Source of the DNA: Parapristionchus giblindavisi | Taxonomy: Eukaryota > Nematoda > Chromadorea > Rhabditida > Diplogasteridae | NCBI GenBank assembly: GCA_943737045.1 | Contig: CALSFV010000202.1 | Span: 2,232,001-2,296,000 of the forward strand | DNA: 64,000 nt | Direction of reading: 5' to 3' | Part shown: positions 47,901-60,700 of the stretch, in pieces | How the letters are laid out: each line of letters begins with the position of its first letter | How positions within the stretch are numbered: the first letter of the stretch is position 1 | Position numbers and translations under genes: made by a program | The notes under the pieces: generated by a model | The model's input: only the letters and a program-made list of their open reading frames with translations | Databases searched by the model: none | Told to the model about the DNA's origin: nothing

Positions 47901-50900
47901 TTTTACGATGCTCGTCCTGATCTTTGTCGAATCTTTTTTTCAATTATTGATGATGTAGAGTGAAAACATTGTAATATCATAATAAATATAAATATATCAC
48001 ATTTATAATTAAATATTTAATATTGATTAAATATTTAACAAGAGATGGGCTCAACTCGTCCTGGCAAAATGAGGCAGCAATAACATCACTAGAATCAGTT
48101 TTCGATGTTGATTTCGATTCTGTTTTCCAAATGTGGTAAATCGGTCTAAGTTTCCAGAAAATCAGTATTGAAATTTAGTGAATTTAGTGGCCCTTTTTTA
48201 AACAGATAGCATCTAAAACTGATTCTAGTGGTGTTATCGCCGGCTTATAATGTCAGGACGAATGGATACCCGTCCCTTGTAAGATTAACAGTAAAATATA
48301 TAGATGACAATCGCTGATGACGAACATCCCGATCCCATTGATATCGATAGAGAACATGAGGCTGAGAGACTTCTCGTTGAGATTGGACGTGCAGAGGAAC
48401 TCAAGAAAGCTCTTAGTCAGGTAGTCAATATTACTACTTCTTAGCCAATTCATATGACAGACCAAAAGACCACCATTACAATGGAAGTTCAGGCTAGGCA
48501 TCCCAATCCTAATTGAAACGCGTATAAAAACGTACGAAGGTAGAAATATTAGATTTGCCTTTCAACTTTCACACGATCTTTGTAATAACCTCTCCAATTA
48601 GTTGTAGCTTATAGTTGATAGTGTGGATACTGTATCTTGTTCACTGATCGATTGCGCACTATCACCATATAAGTGAGATAAGAGATAGAGGTACTTTTCT
48701 CTTTCTTTTTTCTTCATAACCCTCTCCATTTCCTTACTCTCTCGATTGAATGTTTCATCAATGTCTTTCTCACTCTCTCACTTTCTGTTCTCTCTTAAAC
48801 GTTTTATTCTTTCTCCTTATCACTTACACATCATTGATGGTGATAAAGCTGAAGAAGTAGAAGAAGAATATTGAGAGATATCACATAATATGACTGGCAC
48901 TCAACAAAAATCAATAAATAAATAAATATATGATAATTGTACAAATTTGATTAACAGAGTGAGCACGAGCGTAATATCCGTGAAGAAGAAGAAGATGATT
49001 CTGATGACGAAGGAACTGTTACTATCACTACTCATACTGTCTATGCTTTTGATAATCCGTCTCAGGTAAGAAGAGAACGTGAGAGTCCGCGATTGAGCTA
49101 TCGAGTTACATGAAAATGTTTAACCGTTGAGAAAACATAGCATGAATCTGAAATACGTGTTTAATACGTCTTGTTCAACAGTCCTTGTGAATAAGAGAAA
49201 ATAAATTTAAATAAGAACCAAAATAGGAGATCGTTTTTTTTTTCTCGATTTAGCGACTTTCGAACAATAAGCATTGATTTGAACTGCTTCATATGGCATT
49301 CATCACATACCGTTGGGATAATCTCACTTGATCTTTATCCCTTCAATCACGCGAGTTTGTCTATTACAAATCCTACCGGACCTTACACCCTGAACCACTT
49401 TTCTCTGGTTTTTCCTAGACTCTTTCGTATATCTTGAGGCTAATTTGCAAATTCGAATTCAAACAAAACATTACAATATGGGCTTGAGAATGTGCATGAT
49501 ATTTGGCGGTGCATGATCGATTTAAGGTTGTTCGTGTCGATTCCATTCCTCGTACCAAGAAAAGAGACAGCATCGACCTCTACCACATGGACCAACGTCT
49601 TCATCAGGTTAATAATAATCGCACTTATTATTAAACGGAGCTAAGCTCATGACCGTGGTCTATTCACTTTGCACACTATTTCTTCGTTCACTGTCTACAA
49701 GACAATATTGTGCGCTTTCGAGGCAGTTGACAGGTGTTTGGATTTACTTAAGAATCATTCATTTTATCCCATTTTCCTGCAACTCATCGCTTATCCTCTA
49801 CTGTTATTTCATACCTTCGCATTTTTCTTGCCAGAACACCCCACCCCTCTTAATATTTGTGTTTGTGATGTGTTGAATCACATTGCGACAATAAAGAAGA
49901 ACAAAAAGAAAATGAAGATGGACCATCTTTTTATGGTCTTATCTTTTTTGATCAATGCAATTCTTCAACGACGTCACGATAAAATTCGGCATTTTGTAAT
50001 TATTCAATAAAAATAAGTTAGCATTCCCTTGCTACTACGTACACCCGTTTCATCTCCGGTAAATATAGCGCAAATTTTCTGTAATCGCTGCATAGCTATT
50101 GAAAGTGTTCTACCCACTTTTATCGTACTTTTCTTCCTTATTCATAACTCCTCCACGCTTCTCATCCCAACATGTTTGCTCTTCAACTTATCACTACAAA
50201 AGAAATGATTTGAATGACACTGAGTCATCATAGCCTGATTAAGTTTCCTCTCATACTGGAGCATCACTCATTCACCTTCTCCACTCTACTTAAGACGCAC
50301 CTTATTATCACTATACGTTCTTAAACTATTGATGCGCCCTCAAATCTCTTAGATTTCATTTATTATAATTTAATTGAACATTTGTTCCTTTCATCTGATC
50401 CTCATGTCCATCAAACTGTAAATAGTGACGTCGTTATTCTTTTATATTCAATCTCAATATCTTTTATTGATTCAGAGTCTTTGTCCCTAAATTTCGAGTA
50501 TTTTGCAGATTTTGCCTCGTGAGCAAGAATCTCTACACGAAGAAGACGTCGGATTTGAGTCGGCGGAGTTCGTTGAGAAAAAGGAGCACGAACTTGAACA
50601 AAAGATCGTGGAGGCCGCTATCGTGGCACACGAAATTAACGAAATCGAGCACAAGATTGTTGAGGCTGCTGTAGAGGTATCTCATACCATGTATATACCA
50701 TACCATACCATGTTGCATGTATATGTATGTTATTATTAACAGTGTTATGAAATCATGGTCTTGATCCAAGTTGAAATGTTCCGTGTATTTCGTTGAATGA
50801 GATTAGCAACTGATTAGTTACGTTCATGGTCTCTGACCCTTCTTGCATTGTGCATCTTTCGTACTGCTTATCAGCAAATAATGAAACGAATATGATGATT

Positions 50901-53900
50901 TTTCTCGTTTAACGATAACGTCATGTCATAGTAACTGTACTGTCCTTTCATTCCATGATTTGCTTCTGTAACAACAGAAATTCATAGGGTTGCCTTTCAA
51001 ATGCTTAGTTATCTAGTATTAGCGTATATTAAACGACGTATACGGTCATCATTAAGTGGACATTACCATTGGACTAATGCGAAGAATATCGATAATAAGT
51101 GATATAGTAATTTTACAGAAGATGACAGATAATTCTTCATCCATTCACGTAGTCACACCAGTCGTATCTCCTATGAGTGAATCCGTCTTCATGTCTCCCG
51201 TCTCTCCTCTTCCTGGAAATGAAGCTCACCATGTAATTGATAATCACTTCAACTTCTTAGTATGTCACACTTATATTATTAGTTGCACAGTTGTAGCGCT
51301 CTTACATTGTTCAGAATAGCTTCCACTCGTACTAAAACACCAACTTCTTTCCAGCCCAGTGACAACGATTCTCGTACTTCATCTCTGAATCCTCGTATTT
51401 CTGGACCTCGTATCCGTGATACAATCAAGGCTGTAGAAATCCATGATGATGATCATTATGATCATCCCGTTCCTCCTCCAGTTCCTCCTCCTCTAAACAT
51501 TCATCAACATGATGAGAGACACGATAGCATCACCTCTGCTGTAAGTAGTCACAGTAAAAGTATTGTTTCATACAATGCAGCAATATATTCTACATGAAAA
51601 TAATAAAGAATTAATGAAAGAAATAAAATAATGTAGATATATTTTAAGCGTGGTCAAGTTCATGTTGAGACCCTTGTCATTGGACGTCGTCCCACAACTG
51701 ATTCAGTACGCTCGGTAACTTTTCCATTCATAATCCATGATAACAACGACACTCTTTTCAGTCCGTGCCAGCTTCTCCTGTTCCTTCTGTTCGCAGCGAG
51801 TTCAAGGTGTGTGCATATGTCCCTTCTTGCATAAGTTCCAAAGTTTCAGGACGACTCATACTCCATCGGTGGAGGCGTTCGCCTATCCAGCAAGCACTTC
51901 GAGAGTGTTGGCAGTTACTCTCGCGCCTCAACTCCTTCTGGACCTCCTCCTCCCATTCCACTCTGGGATCTTGTTAAGGATGTATGTATTTAATGAAAAG
52001 TGATAGGACCAATAAGTGAGCATTTACTGATAATTAACGGATATTATTCAGGATGAGATATCTCTTCGTGAGAATGTCGTTGACTCTTCATCTGTCTCCA
52101 CTGTCAATGTAAATCTTCATCGATCAGCTCCTCAAGAGAATCTCAATGATTCCAAGCAGACCTTGATCCATGTCGGATCAGCTGTACTCACATCAACGAC
52201 ACCTTCAGTCCTTCCCCAGGAGTCATTCCATGGTTCCAAGCAGTCTATCAATCATCATCATCATCACTCCCATCATGGATCTAAACACAGTCTAGCTAAT
52301 CATCATCAATCGTCTTATTATGGCTCCAAGCACAGTCTACGCAACGAGGCTGCTCATGGTGATCTCTACAAGGTATTCAATAACGTCATTTAAAGTCATG
52401 TTGTCAGTTTTTGATAGGGGAGGTATGGTGAATTCTTATCTTTCTAGTCCAACCCGTCTATCTCGGAGTGTAATTCGGCTTGCAGATCTCGCAACACAAC
52501 GATCACTGTAAGGATTATAAATGGTTATGTCAAGATAATAACTATGAGAACCAAATATGAACTATGAACATCGAAAAGCATTTACAGATCATGTACGAGA
52601 GAAATTTTACACATTCAGACAAACAAAATAATTGTTATTCAAAGTAGAAGGGATAGTTAAACATGCTCGGCATGTATTGAAAAAAAGAAGATTTTTTATA
52701 ATATAAAAGTATAAATGAATGATTTAGATGATCGAGGATAGTGGCCGCTCTCGTGGATCAACTCTTACTGAGGCAAATGCCAATGGATTTGTTGCTAATG
52801 GACATGTCGAGGTGAATCAAAGGAAACATTTGAAGAACTATATTTACAACGTAAATTACAGCACATTCATCATCATGAACATCCTATTCTCGAGACTATC
52901 ATCAAGGAGCGTATTATTGAACGTGTTGAAGATGCCCTCGCACATCCTGAAGAACATCCAATTCTTGACCATATTATTCAGGTAACAATTCATGTTTTGG
53001 ACAGTGTTATTTCTTGATTTGTACTCGACAAGCCATTATTCAATTCACGTTGATTTTTGCTTTCACAGGAAACACAAACTAACAAGTCCCAAAGCGATTA
53101 ATTAGCGACATGATGTGTGGCACTTTAGGAGCGCATTGCTGAGCATCATCATCATCATGAGGATCATCATCATCATCACCACGAAGAGCATCACCATCAT
53201 CACGAAGAAGCTCGTGTCGAGGTCGCCTTCGAGAACCAGAAAGCTGTCTCGGCTCTGATGGCACAGTTCGGAGGAGGTCAAAAGAAGGCTTACACTAAGG
53301 AGGAGGTGCGATAAAGATTCATATCGAAAAATGCAATATTCGAGAGAAGTAACTGTGGTTGAAATTATATTAAAAGTAGCAATTCTAACGAATGGGCTTC
53401 TACCAAAAATTAAATAGAATTGTAATACATTCATAATATTACAGGCCGAGATCCGTCGTCGTGAGGCCGAAGCTGAGGCTGCTATCATTCGTGCAGCTGA
53501 GCTACGTGCCGCTGAGCTTCGTGCTGCAGAGGAAGCTGCTCGTATTGAGGCTCTCAGAATTGCCCGTGAGGCAGAGGCACTCAAGGTTGCTGCTGTCACC
53601 ACTGCAGTTGTTCATCATCACAATCAACATCATCATGGACATTCACGCACCAACTCTGTTCTGTCTGCCGTAAGTTCCCCCAATGTGAAAGGTATTGATT
53701 GAATGATAGTTGTATAACAATTGCCTTGGGCCAATTCTTTGCCAACTTTGTATCCAACTATAGCAAATTAATGCAATTCATAGCATATCATAAAATATAT
53801 ATTCAGGTCCCAGCTCCTCGTCATCGCGATTCCATCTCTTCTGTTCGTACAACTCGTTCAGTCGCAGCCACGAGAGCAGCTGCCAATCGTGATCCCTTCG

Positions 53901-55325
53901 CTACTCGTAAGTGTTATTCCTGGCATTAGATAATGTGAATTTCCAAACCAGGCATGCTACGTTCCATAAATGATAAATTATGTGTTTTCACACTTGATCG
54001 AAGCCGAAATTGTGGACTGTAGATGATACCAATATGTATTGCAGTTCCTCGTCCTCCTCCTCAGCACTATCATGTCCCTGGCTACACTCGTAATCCAATG
54101 ACCTCTCCATCACTTGTGAAGAAGAACAATCTGTATCAAGACGCGAACAAGTTCTCATCGGTACGAGTCGTCCGTAATGTGCGTGGATTCATTAAGGTGA
54201 GAGAGACTTAGCCGATAAGGTCGTTAACTTAACAAGCACTTAAGATCGTTTAGTCACCACACTCTATGTCACTAAGTGAAAGAGCATTAAGAGGGACTGT
54301 ATCTGTGTATGTATGTCTTTGTCTTTTTCGTGTGTTGTGACTAAACTAGAATATGAAAGTCATCGTGTCTAGGATGGCCACATTCAGGAGTGGGGACAGA
54401 AGGACTTCGTACCTCCTCGCTCACCATTATCACCAACTCTAGCTGTATGGCACGAGGAGGACAGTGTAAGCATTTATTTATCTCTTGTTCGTTTGAAATA
54501 ACTTGAAGGATTGTCCAGAGGTAATCAATAAAATTTGAAATCTGAAACACCGCGAACAAGTCAAACTGTCTCACTTTCTTTTTCATCGAAAGAATCTGAC
54601 ATGAATACATTGACGAAAATAGCGATAGATTGTATTTCAGCGTCGTTCATCAGTCGTCTCTAATGATGGTCAATCACTTATTGGAATTGGACAAGGCGCA
54701 ACTGTTAAGCAGCCTGAACAACACTCGGTAGTCAAAAACAAAAGATCAAAGATCAATTATTGTATTCAGAATGACAGCCATCATCATCATCACCATCACC
54801 ATGAGCAACGTCCTCATTTGACCCCATTAGTTGAACGTCGTCGTGAATATGAAGAAGTTGGTCGATTTAAAAAATATAGCGTAGTAGCGTAATATAGCGT
54901 AAATAAAATATAAATAAAAATATAGCGGGATAGCGTAGTGGTTGTGAGCGCTGCCTATAATCAGAGGATCACGAGTTTGATCCCCCGCCCTGCAAGATCC
55001 ACCCAATGCCGAGGGGGTTAAGAAATGTCGGAAGTGGTGTCAAAACCACGATTTAAATCCTCCTCTGTGAGCTCCAAACACAGTTTGATCATAGGCCATG
55101 GCCACTGGTCCTTCAGACCAGGATAGGCCCTCTCAGCCAATAGATTGGAGGCGCTAACACTGCGACTCAGCGGTATAGTGTAACTCCAAAAAAAAAAAAA
55201 AAATAAGGATCTTTTCAAGTATACTTTATCAAAATTAAATATTATTATAGGTAGCGGCTGTGACTGGAGTCATTCATCCCAAGACACCCAATGGTATCCC
55301 TCCCATGGTCAATCTTCTAGCCTAG
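44947..55325 (+). CDS. His/Ser/Glu-rich scaffold-like protein, 27 exons, about 1,050 aa
   Basis: Not recognised. Exons: 44947-44962, 45069-45253, 45312-45386, 45987-46103, 46871-47044, (47140-47292), 47343-47387, 48304-48420, 48958-49065, 49527-49607, 50509-50676, 51119-51232, 51355-51540, 51637-51714, 51762-51806, 51850-51981, 52052-52372, 52728-52811, 52862-52981, 53129-53305, 53445-53669, 53807-53906, 54045-54196, 54373-54465, 54641-54727, 54770-54856, 55251-55325. Nearly all introns are phase 0, so exons can be skipped without frame loss. The parts in order: Thr/Val/Glu-His repeats, acidic and helical segments, Pro/Ser-rich middle, repeats of HGSKHSL type, His clusters (HHHHHEDHHHHHHEEHHHHH), an Ala/Glu/Arg helix (REAEAEAAIIRAAELRAAEL) likely coiled coil, and a conserved-looking tail ending MVNLLA. 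Low complexity and His clusters suggest a cytoplasmic scaffold or metal-binding protein; that is inference. Confidence 0.8.
45464..45521. repeat. Short hairpin in intron 3
   Basis: Arms AGCAAACTTAATCTACCTTA and their near-complement surround TACTACTAACAAAGTAGTA; it is preceded by a run of nine G. Confidence 0.85.
46712..46747 (+). other. Alternative first exon giving a signal-anchor isoform
   Basis: ATG TCT ... CTT ends at a GTATGT donor in phase 0. It joins to exon 46871-47044, whose first residues are VTVCIVVAIIIVVLSF. The resulting N-terminus (12 residues then a hydrophobic segment of about 17) would be a signal anchor or leader. In the long form the same hydrophobic segment would lie internally. 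No upstream frame leads into this ATG, so a second promoter is likely. Confidence 0.6.
47140..47292 (+). other. Alternative first exon (51 codons) of the His-rich gene
   Basis: The exon begins with ATG (47140) and ends at a GTTTGT donor in phase 0, leading directly to exon 47343-47387. It has no good splice acceptor immediately before the ATG, so it is more likely a third promoter's first exon than an internal exon. Its helical sequence (LIKGWLIDTIQERDHIPF) differs from the rest of the protein. Confidence 0.55.
47388..47736. mobile_element. hAT-type MITE with 8-bp target duplication at a splice donor
   Basis: Element 47396-47728 (333 bp) has terminal repeats of TAGGG(G)nGGC.AAAATGA, then ATGATTATTC, matched at the right end (GAATAATCATGAGTCATTTTTGCCACCCTA). 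It is flanked by GTATTCAC on both sides (47388-47395, 47729-47736). The 8-bp duplication and TAGGG ends fit hAT elements. The left duplication is exactly the intron donor after exon 47343-47387. No transposase. Confidence 0.9.
54925..55203 (+). mobile_element. tRNA-derived SINE with poly(A) tail
   Basis: The head is tRNA-like: GCGGGATAGCGTAGTGGTTG supplies an A box (TAGCGTAGTGG) and GAGTTTGATCCCCCGC a B box, with the acceptor GCGGG pairing with CCCGC. A unique body of about 190 bp follows, then a run of about 15 A. It lies in the last intron of the His-rich gene, in sense orientation. Just upstream, several partial TATAGCGTA words look like earlier tail or insertion debris. No clear target duplication was found. 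Confidence 0.82.
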
Positions 55326-57710
55326 AATGGAGCTTCATCCATTTACGTATCAGAATCCATGACCATTCCTTTTTTTACCCATGTTTATTCTCTTTCCGAG
55401 TGGAGAAGACTTTTATCATGTTATATTATATATTATACATCAAATCTCCCTGTCTAGTTCGTTCATGACTACTTATTTCCGCAGTATTCTATGCAATTCT
55501 TCACAATTACACTGAAACCTAATATATATTTCATACTCATATTTACAGTAGTGATAAATTCATATATATAAGCTTGTAGTGAACTAGTGCCTTGTGTATA
55601 GTCTATAAAAGAGAAACCTCTGTATGTATAACCAATATTTCATATGTATTTGTATCATCTTCTTTCTGGATAAAAAAATCTGAAAAGTAAGGGTGGTTTA
55701 AGCATTGCATTTTTAAATATCATCAGCATCGTTTCTTTTCATAGATTTTTATAACGTATCATTGATATAACCAAAAGCCAATATACATGAATTTTTCCTA
55801 TGAGATGTGATTTCCGCAAGTAATGGCTGTAGTCTGACATTTCTGTATTCGGAATGAACCGATGTGGAAATAGTATACATCTGGATATGAAAAGGATACG
55901 AAATGGTGTGTGTGAAGAGAGATTCGTCTGTGTGTCCTACTCTCTCGGTTTGCCCTCTGCCACGGAAGGAAATGTAGACAATATCCTATGAATACAAAGG
56001 GGAGAGAAGTAGAGAGTGAATGAGAGAGAGCCGATAAATGATCTTCTTTCTCTTTTTTCCTATTGTAGCAACTGACACCTGGACATCTTCGTAGATTATT
56101 TCTATTCAACGTCAAACATCTACACTTTTATTCTCCGTTCGATCACTTCTGGAATCTCTTCATTTTCTCATCCCCTCTCCATATTATTTTCTCTACATCT
56201 CACTCTATTCCCTCTCTTCTCTGTTTTCTTTACTGTCTGCCAAAACACTTCAGACTTGTACCTATTCTATACTTGTTTTCTTGTCATGTTCCACTCTCGA
56301 TGAAAAGCCCTCTTGCGAACACTAGTGTAGTCAGAGGCCAGAATGAAACGGGAGAGACAGAGAGGTAGCGATAGAGTGTGAAAGAGAGAAAGGAGGAGTG
56401 CGAGATAGGAAGAGAAGAGAAAGAGAGATAATGAGAAACAGGGATGAATTGAGAGAGGTTTGTTTGTTGTAAGCTTCATATATGTCGTATAGTCAAGAAC
56501 TTCACAACTAGTTATGGTCCCATCTTTAATGCACATTAATGTTTCATCCACTTTCCCTGCTTTATTTATCCATTAGCTCGTCTTCTTTCGCTTTGTAGAT
56601 GCATTGCATTCTTTAATATGAAGCAATTCTCTCATTCTCGATGATTTTGACAAAAATCCAAAAATTTTCTCTTGTCGAACTTCTTGTCCTTTCTAATCTT
56701 TGTCATAAAAACGAACGAAACTCACGAAATACTTCTCTCTTTTTTTCTAAAATTCGTCAAATATTTATTTACAAATGTTGTTCGCAAGTCTGATCTAGTG
56801 AAACAGTATCTTCATAACTAAGCAATATCCCTCGAAAACTTTTCAGTATATTTACTCATCTCGCTAAACAACCAACTCTACTTTCATTTACTTTGCAGCT
56901 GTCTTTTAGTATATCGTCTTTTCTTACACATCCGTAGCTATTATGTTGTTATGTTGTCTATACAGCTTAGCAGGCCAACACTAATAGTAAGAGGATGAGA
57001 GGGGTGGTGGTATAGGGAAGAGGTGTGGGAGAGAAGGGAGAGAGAAGGGGATAGAGAGAAACGAAAAGAGGAGGCCTGGGAAGAGTTAGAGCTATAGCGT
57101 TGTGTGATCAAGTAAGAAGAAGAAGTATGGGACCAGTCTCGATAACAGAAAACATAAAATCATGTTGACAACAAACGAATACAAGCGGTAGTAGAAGTCT
57201 CTCTATATCTCAGTTGATGATGATGCGTGCTTGCTTAGCTTATTCTTATGATCGGGAATACTTTTTGATTGTGCAACGAACATGATTTTTCGTAGTAAAT
57301 GATTATTTAATCTGCTGTTCTCATTAGAAGTTATTCTATTGCAAAAATTCTCAAGTTTGTCATTTTATCTACTAGTTTTTGCTACCTCTCATTGTACACA
57401 TTGATGTGCCGTTGACGTGACGACGAAAAACTCTAATAACAATAATAATATAATAATATAATGAGCGGGGTACTTGCGGGTGTCTGGATCAAATAATAAC
57501 CACGGAAGAAGAGAAAGCAGGGGAGGTGGTAAAGAGACAGTGAGAGAGAGAAGAAGAAGAATGAGAGAACAAGGACGACGGTACAAAAACTGGCGCATCT
57601 CTTGTCCGACCATTTCATAGTCTTTCATTCATTCATCCATGTCTGTCATATCTTCATCTGTACTCTTACTCATTCTTAACATAACTTTCTTTTTGTTTAC
57701 TCTTACATAG
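55326..57710. other. 3' UTR and intergenic interval
   Basis: The first 300-350 bp are probably the 3' UTR of the His-rich gene. The rest is rich in CT/GA runs (55930-56030, 56340-56450, 57000-57070, 57530-57560). Frames here are low-complexity and unsupported. Confidence 0.5.
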
Positions 57711-60700
57711 ATGATCAACAATAACATCGTTTGTTTTAGAGTAAACCACATCGACGATTGGATGTTTTTGGAGGAAGGCGGATGTAAGTCATATTTATTA
57801 TTCACATCGACTAACTTGACTCTAATACAACATACTCAAATTGGTGATATTATAGACATTTGCTTATTAATCAACGTTGCAGTCTTTCATGATCATCTTT
57901 GTGAGGCTGTTATGTGAGGCATCATATGTATCTACTTTTTGTACCATAAGCTATAGGAGATGATCGTATTATCTGATTTGTCAATCAATGTTTATTTCTT
58001 TCGAAAAATTGCAAACAAAGAATAAATGGAGAGAACAAAGCCGGGGTTTCCATATGATTGGTAACTCTTTGTGTCTCAGACGCCATTCATTCTTATCACC
58101 ATTGCCACCTTATCTTGCCATTTCACCTCGTCTTAACCCCTCTTTTCTCTCGTGATCCAACTTGTCAGTCATTGTGAAAGGGTGCGAAAGAGCCATTGCT
58201 ATTAGTATTCATGCATAATTGAAGTAATTCATACACATTCTTCTTTTTTTATGATTTTAATGTCATATTGTAAGTAGCCTTTATAATAATTTGCATATAT
58301 CCCAACTTAGGCTTTCCGCTCTCCTTCATGGAGCGAAGTAAGAGACATCGGCATAATCACGAACCAAAGAGGGAATTCATATTTGGACCAGAGCAGGTTT
58401 GATTTCTATTTTTGGTTATCGGGTTGACTCTTAGTAAGTCGTAAAATGGAATGATGACCTGATAATGCTCATGTTCCAACAATCAATCATTCTGTATTCT
58501 GAAAGTGCTCAAGAGGATAAAAATAATGTTGATAAATATTTTGTGTTGGAGACAAGTATCTAATAGGTTTGTACATATAGGTTTGGCGCTCATTGTCTAA
58601 TAATTCAATATATGACGCGTGATCAGTAATGCGGCGTTACATTTGCCATGCCTGTACGTGCCTCCAATTCGCAGTCACTGAAAACACCTGTGCACTCAAA
58701 ACTTATTGTAAAACATAATTTTTACGACATATTTTTTCACGTTTAGCCTGTCTTTCTCATACTTCTTCCTTATCATGACGTTATCTAAAGTTTCCCACGC
58801 GCGAAACAATGCTGGACAAACACATTCCGATGTTGGTGTAGGAAGGAGAGGGAGAAAGAGGAGGAGAGGGCAGGAGAGAGTAATGGAGATAGAGCGAGAG
58901 ACCATTCGGGAAGTGCCGAAGGGGAACAAAAAGGAGGATAAGATGAAGAGTGTATTCCATGTGTAGTGTGTAACACGTCAAAAATGTTTGGAAGCCTCTT
59001 TCATGATCGTAATCAAAGAAGAGGCTTCAACAATCATGTTCAGACATCACTCAATTCCAGAAACTTGGACATCATTACGCGCATCATGATTCAATGCTTT
59101 TTTTTTACTTAACAATTATTATCGCCGACGCAAATTAAAAGGGGTTTACGATAAACATCACTGTTCTTTCACATTTCTTTCCACGACCAATAATCATGAG
59201 TATAATAATTTATTGGTGTTTTGCAGACACAACCATTTCGTAAAACGATATTGCTGATTGGGCCGAAGTCTTCGGGGAAGACCGCTCTCGTTAATTCTTT
59301 TGCAAATTTCGTCAACAATGTCACAGTCTCTGCTCCTTATCGACTGCATATTACACCTGTTAATGATAAGTGTAAGTCGATATGCTTTACGTTTGATAAT
59401 ATTTATCATTTCTTATATAACGAGAAGAATAAGAGTAACCCACATTGCAAGTCATCTCTCTGTTTCACAATGGGTATAATTTCGATATTTTCACAAACCG
59501 CAATTTACTACGAATTGCTAATCATAATTCACAAACGAATAGTTAAGTTAAGCGAATTATGCACCTTAGTTTGTAAATAAATTGTAAATACAGTAAGCTA
59601 GTTGGCATACGGAATGACAGAGATTTCAAACACCCGAACTATAATTAAAACGACCTTGCAGCGTCTCAGTCAACATCTATGAACTACGTTCCCACTCAAT
59701 CAATAAGCTCGTATGTCTTTCAACATACTCCAGTCGACTTTCCCATCGCACTTGTTGACACTCCCTCACTTGGACTTCAAGAAGAAGGTGCGAGATCTAT
59801 TTTCTTTGTTTTTTTTTCCATTTAACAAAAGATTGTGATCTTTACCATGATATTCTCCATAAAAAAGTAAAATAATAAAAATAAAGATAAAAATTAAATT
59901 GAAAAATTTGAAATGAAAACGAACATTTACAGAAAGATCCATGTGTTCAGTCACTCAAATCAAGTCATGGCTCGAGAATGATTACAAGAACCCTATTGAG
60001 GATCTAGAGGTAAATAAATTGGGGAAAATAATTTAATAAGGAGATGATAATAAACGTATATTATTTTATATAAATTTAGCACTTGATCAATATTTTCTAG
60101 AACGCTGAAACCGTTGCTATATGCCAACTTGTCAATTGGGAAATAAGGTTCAAATATGACAAACAGCTGGATCCTTTAACTTATTTGTCTAGCCTAAAGA
60201 AGATACGGTAGTTAAAGTAAACCATTGAGATCTGGTTTGTAATGTCGGCCGTGTACTCTGATTTTACTCGAGATGCAGAAGATGATCTCATTTCTATTCT
60301 GGACATTCTACAATGGAAGGTGATCATTATATAATCAAAAAGCGTCTCATTCTCTCACAAAAACTTCCCCGTCTTCTTATTCTCTTTCATTGGATTTTCT
60401 TTTAATTCTCTCTTTTTGTTAATCACGAGGAACGTGATCACTTTCACTCGATAGTTATGATGATCATTCATCATTTCAGTCAAAGAATAACAAGAATCAT
60501 ATTAATAGACTACTTAATTAAGGCACGAATTATTCCCGTGATAACATTTGCAAAGAAGAGGAAGCCAATCTTAGCACTGAGAGAACTTTCTCGTCTCGGG
60601 TTCACTTGTGAGGTAAAGAATGTTGAAAATGATTTTAAAAAAAGTTAGCCGTGTTACATCGGTTAAAATGATTGTAATACAAAAGATAAATAAACTTAAT

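Noticed and set aside
55018..55218. 66-aa minus-strand frame
   Set aside because: It is the antisense of the tRNA-derived SINE.
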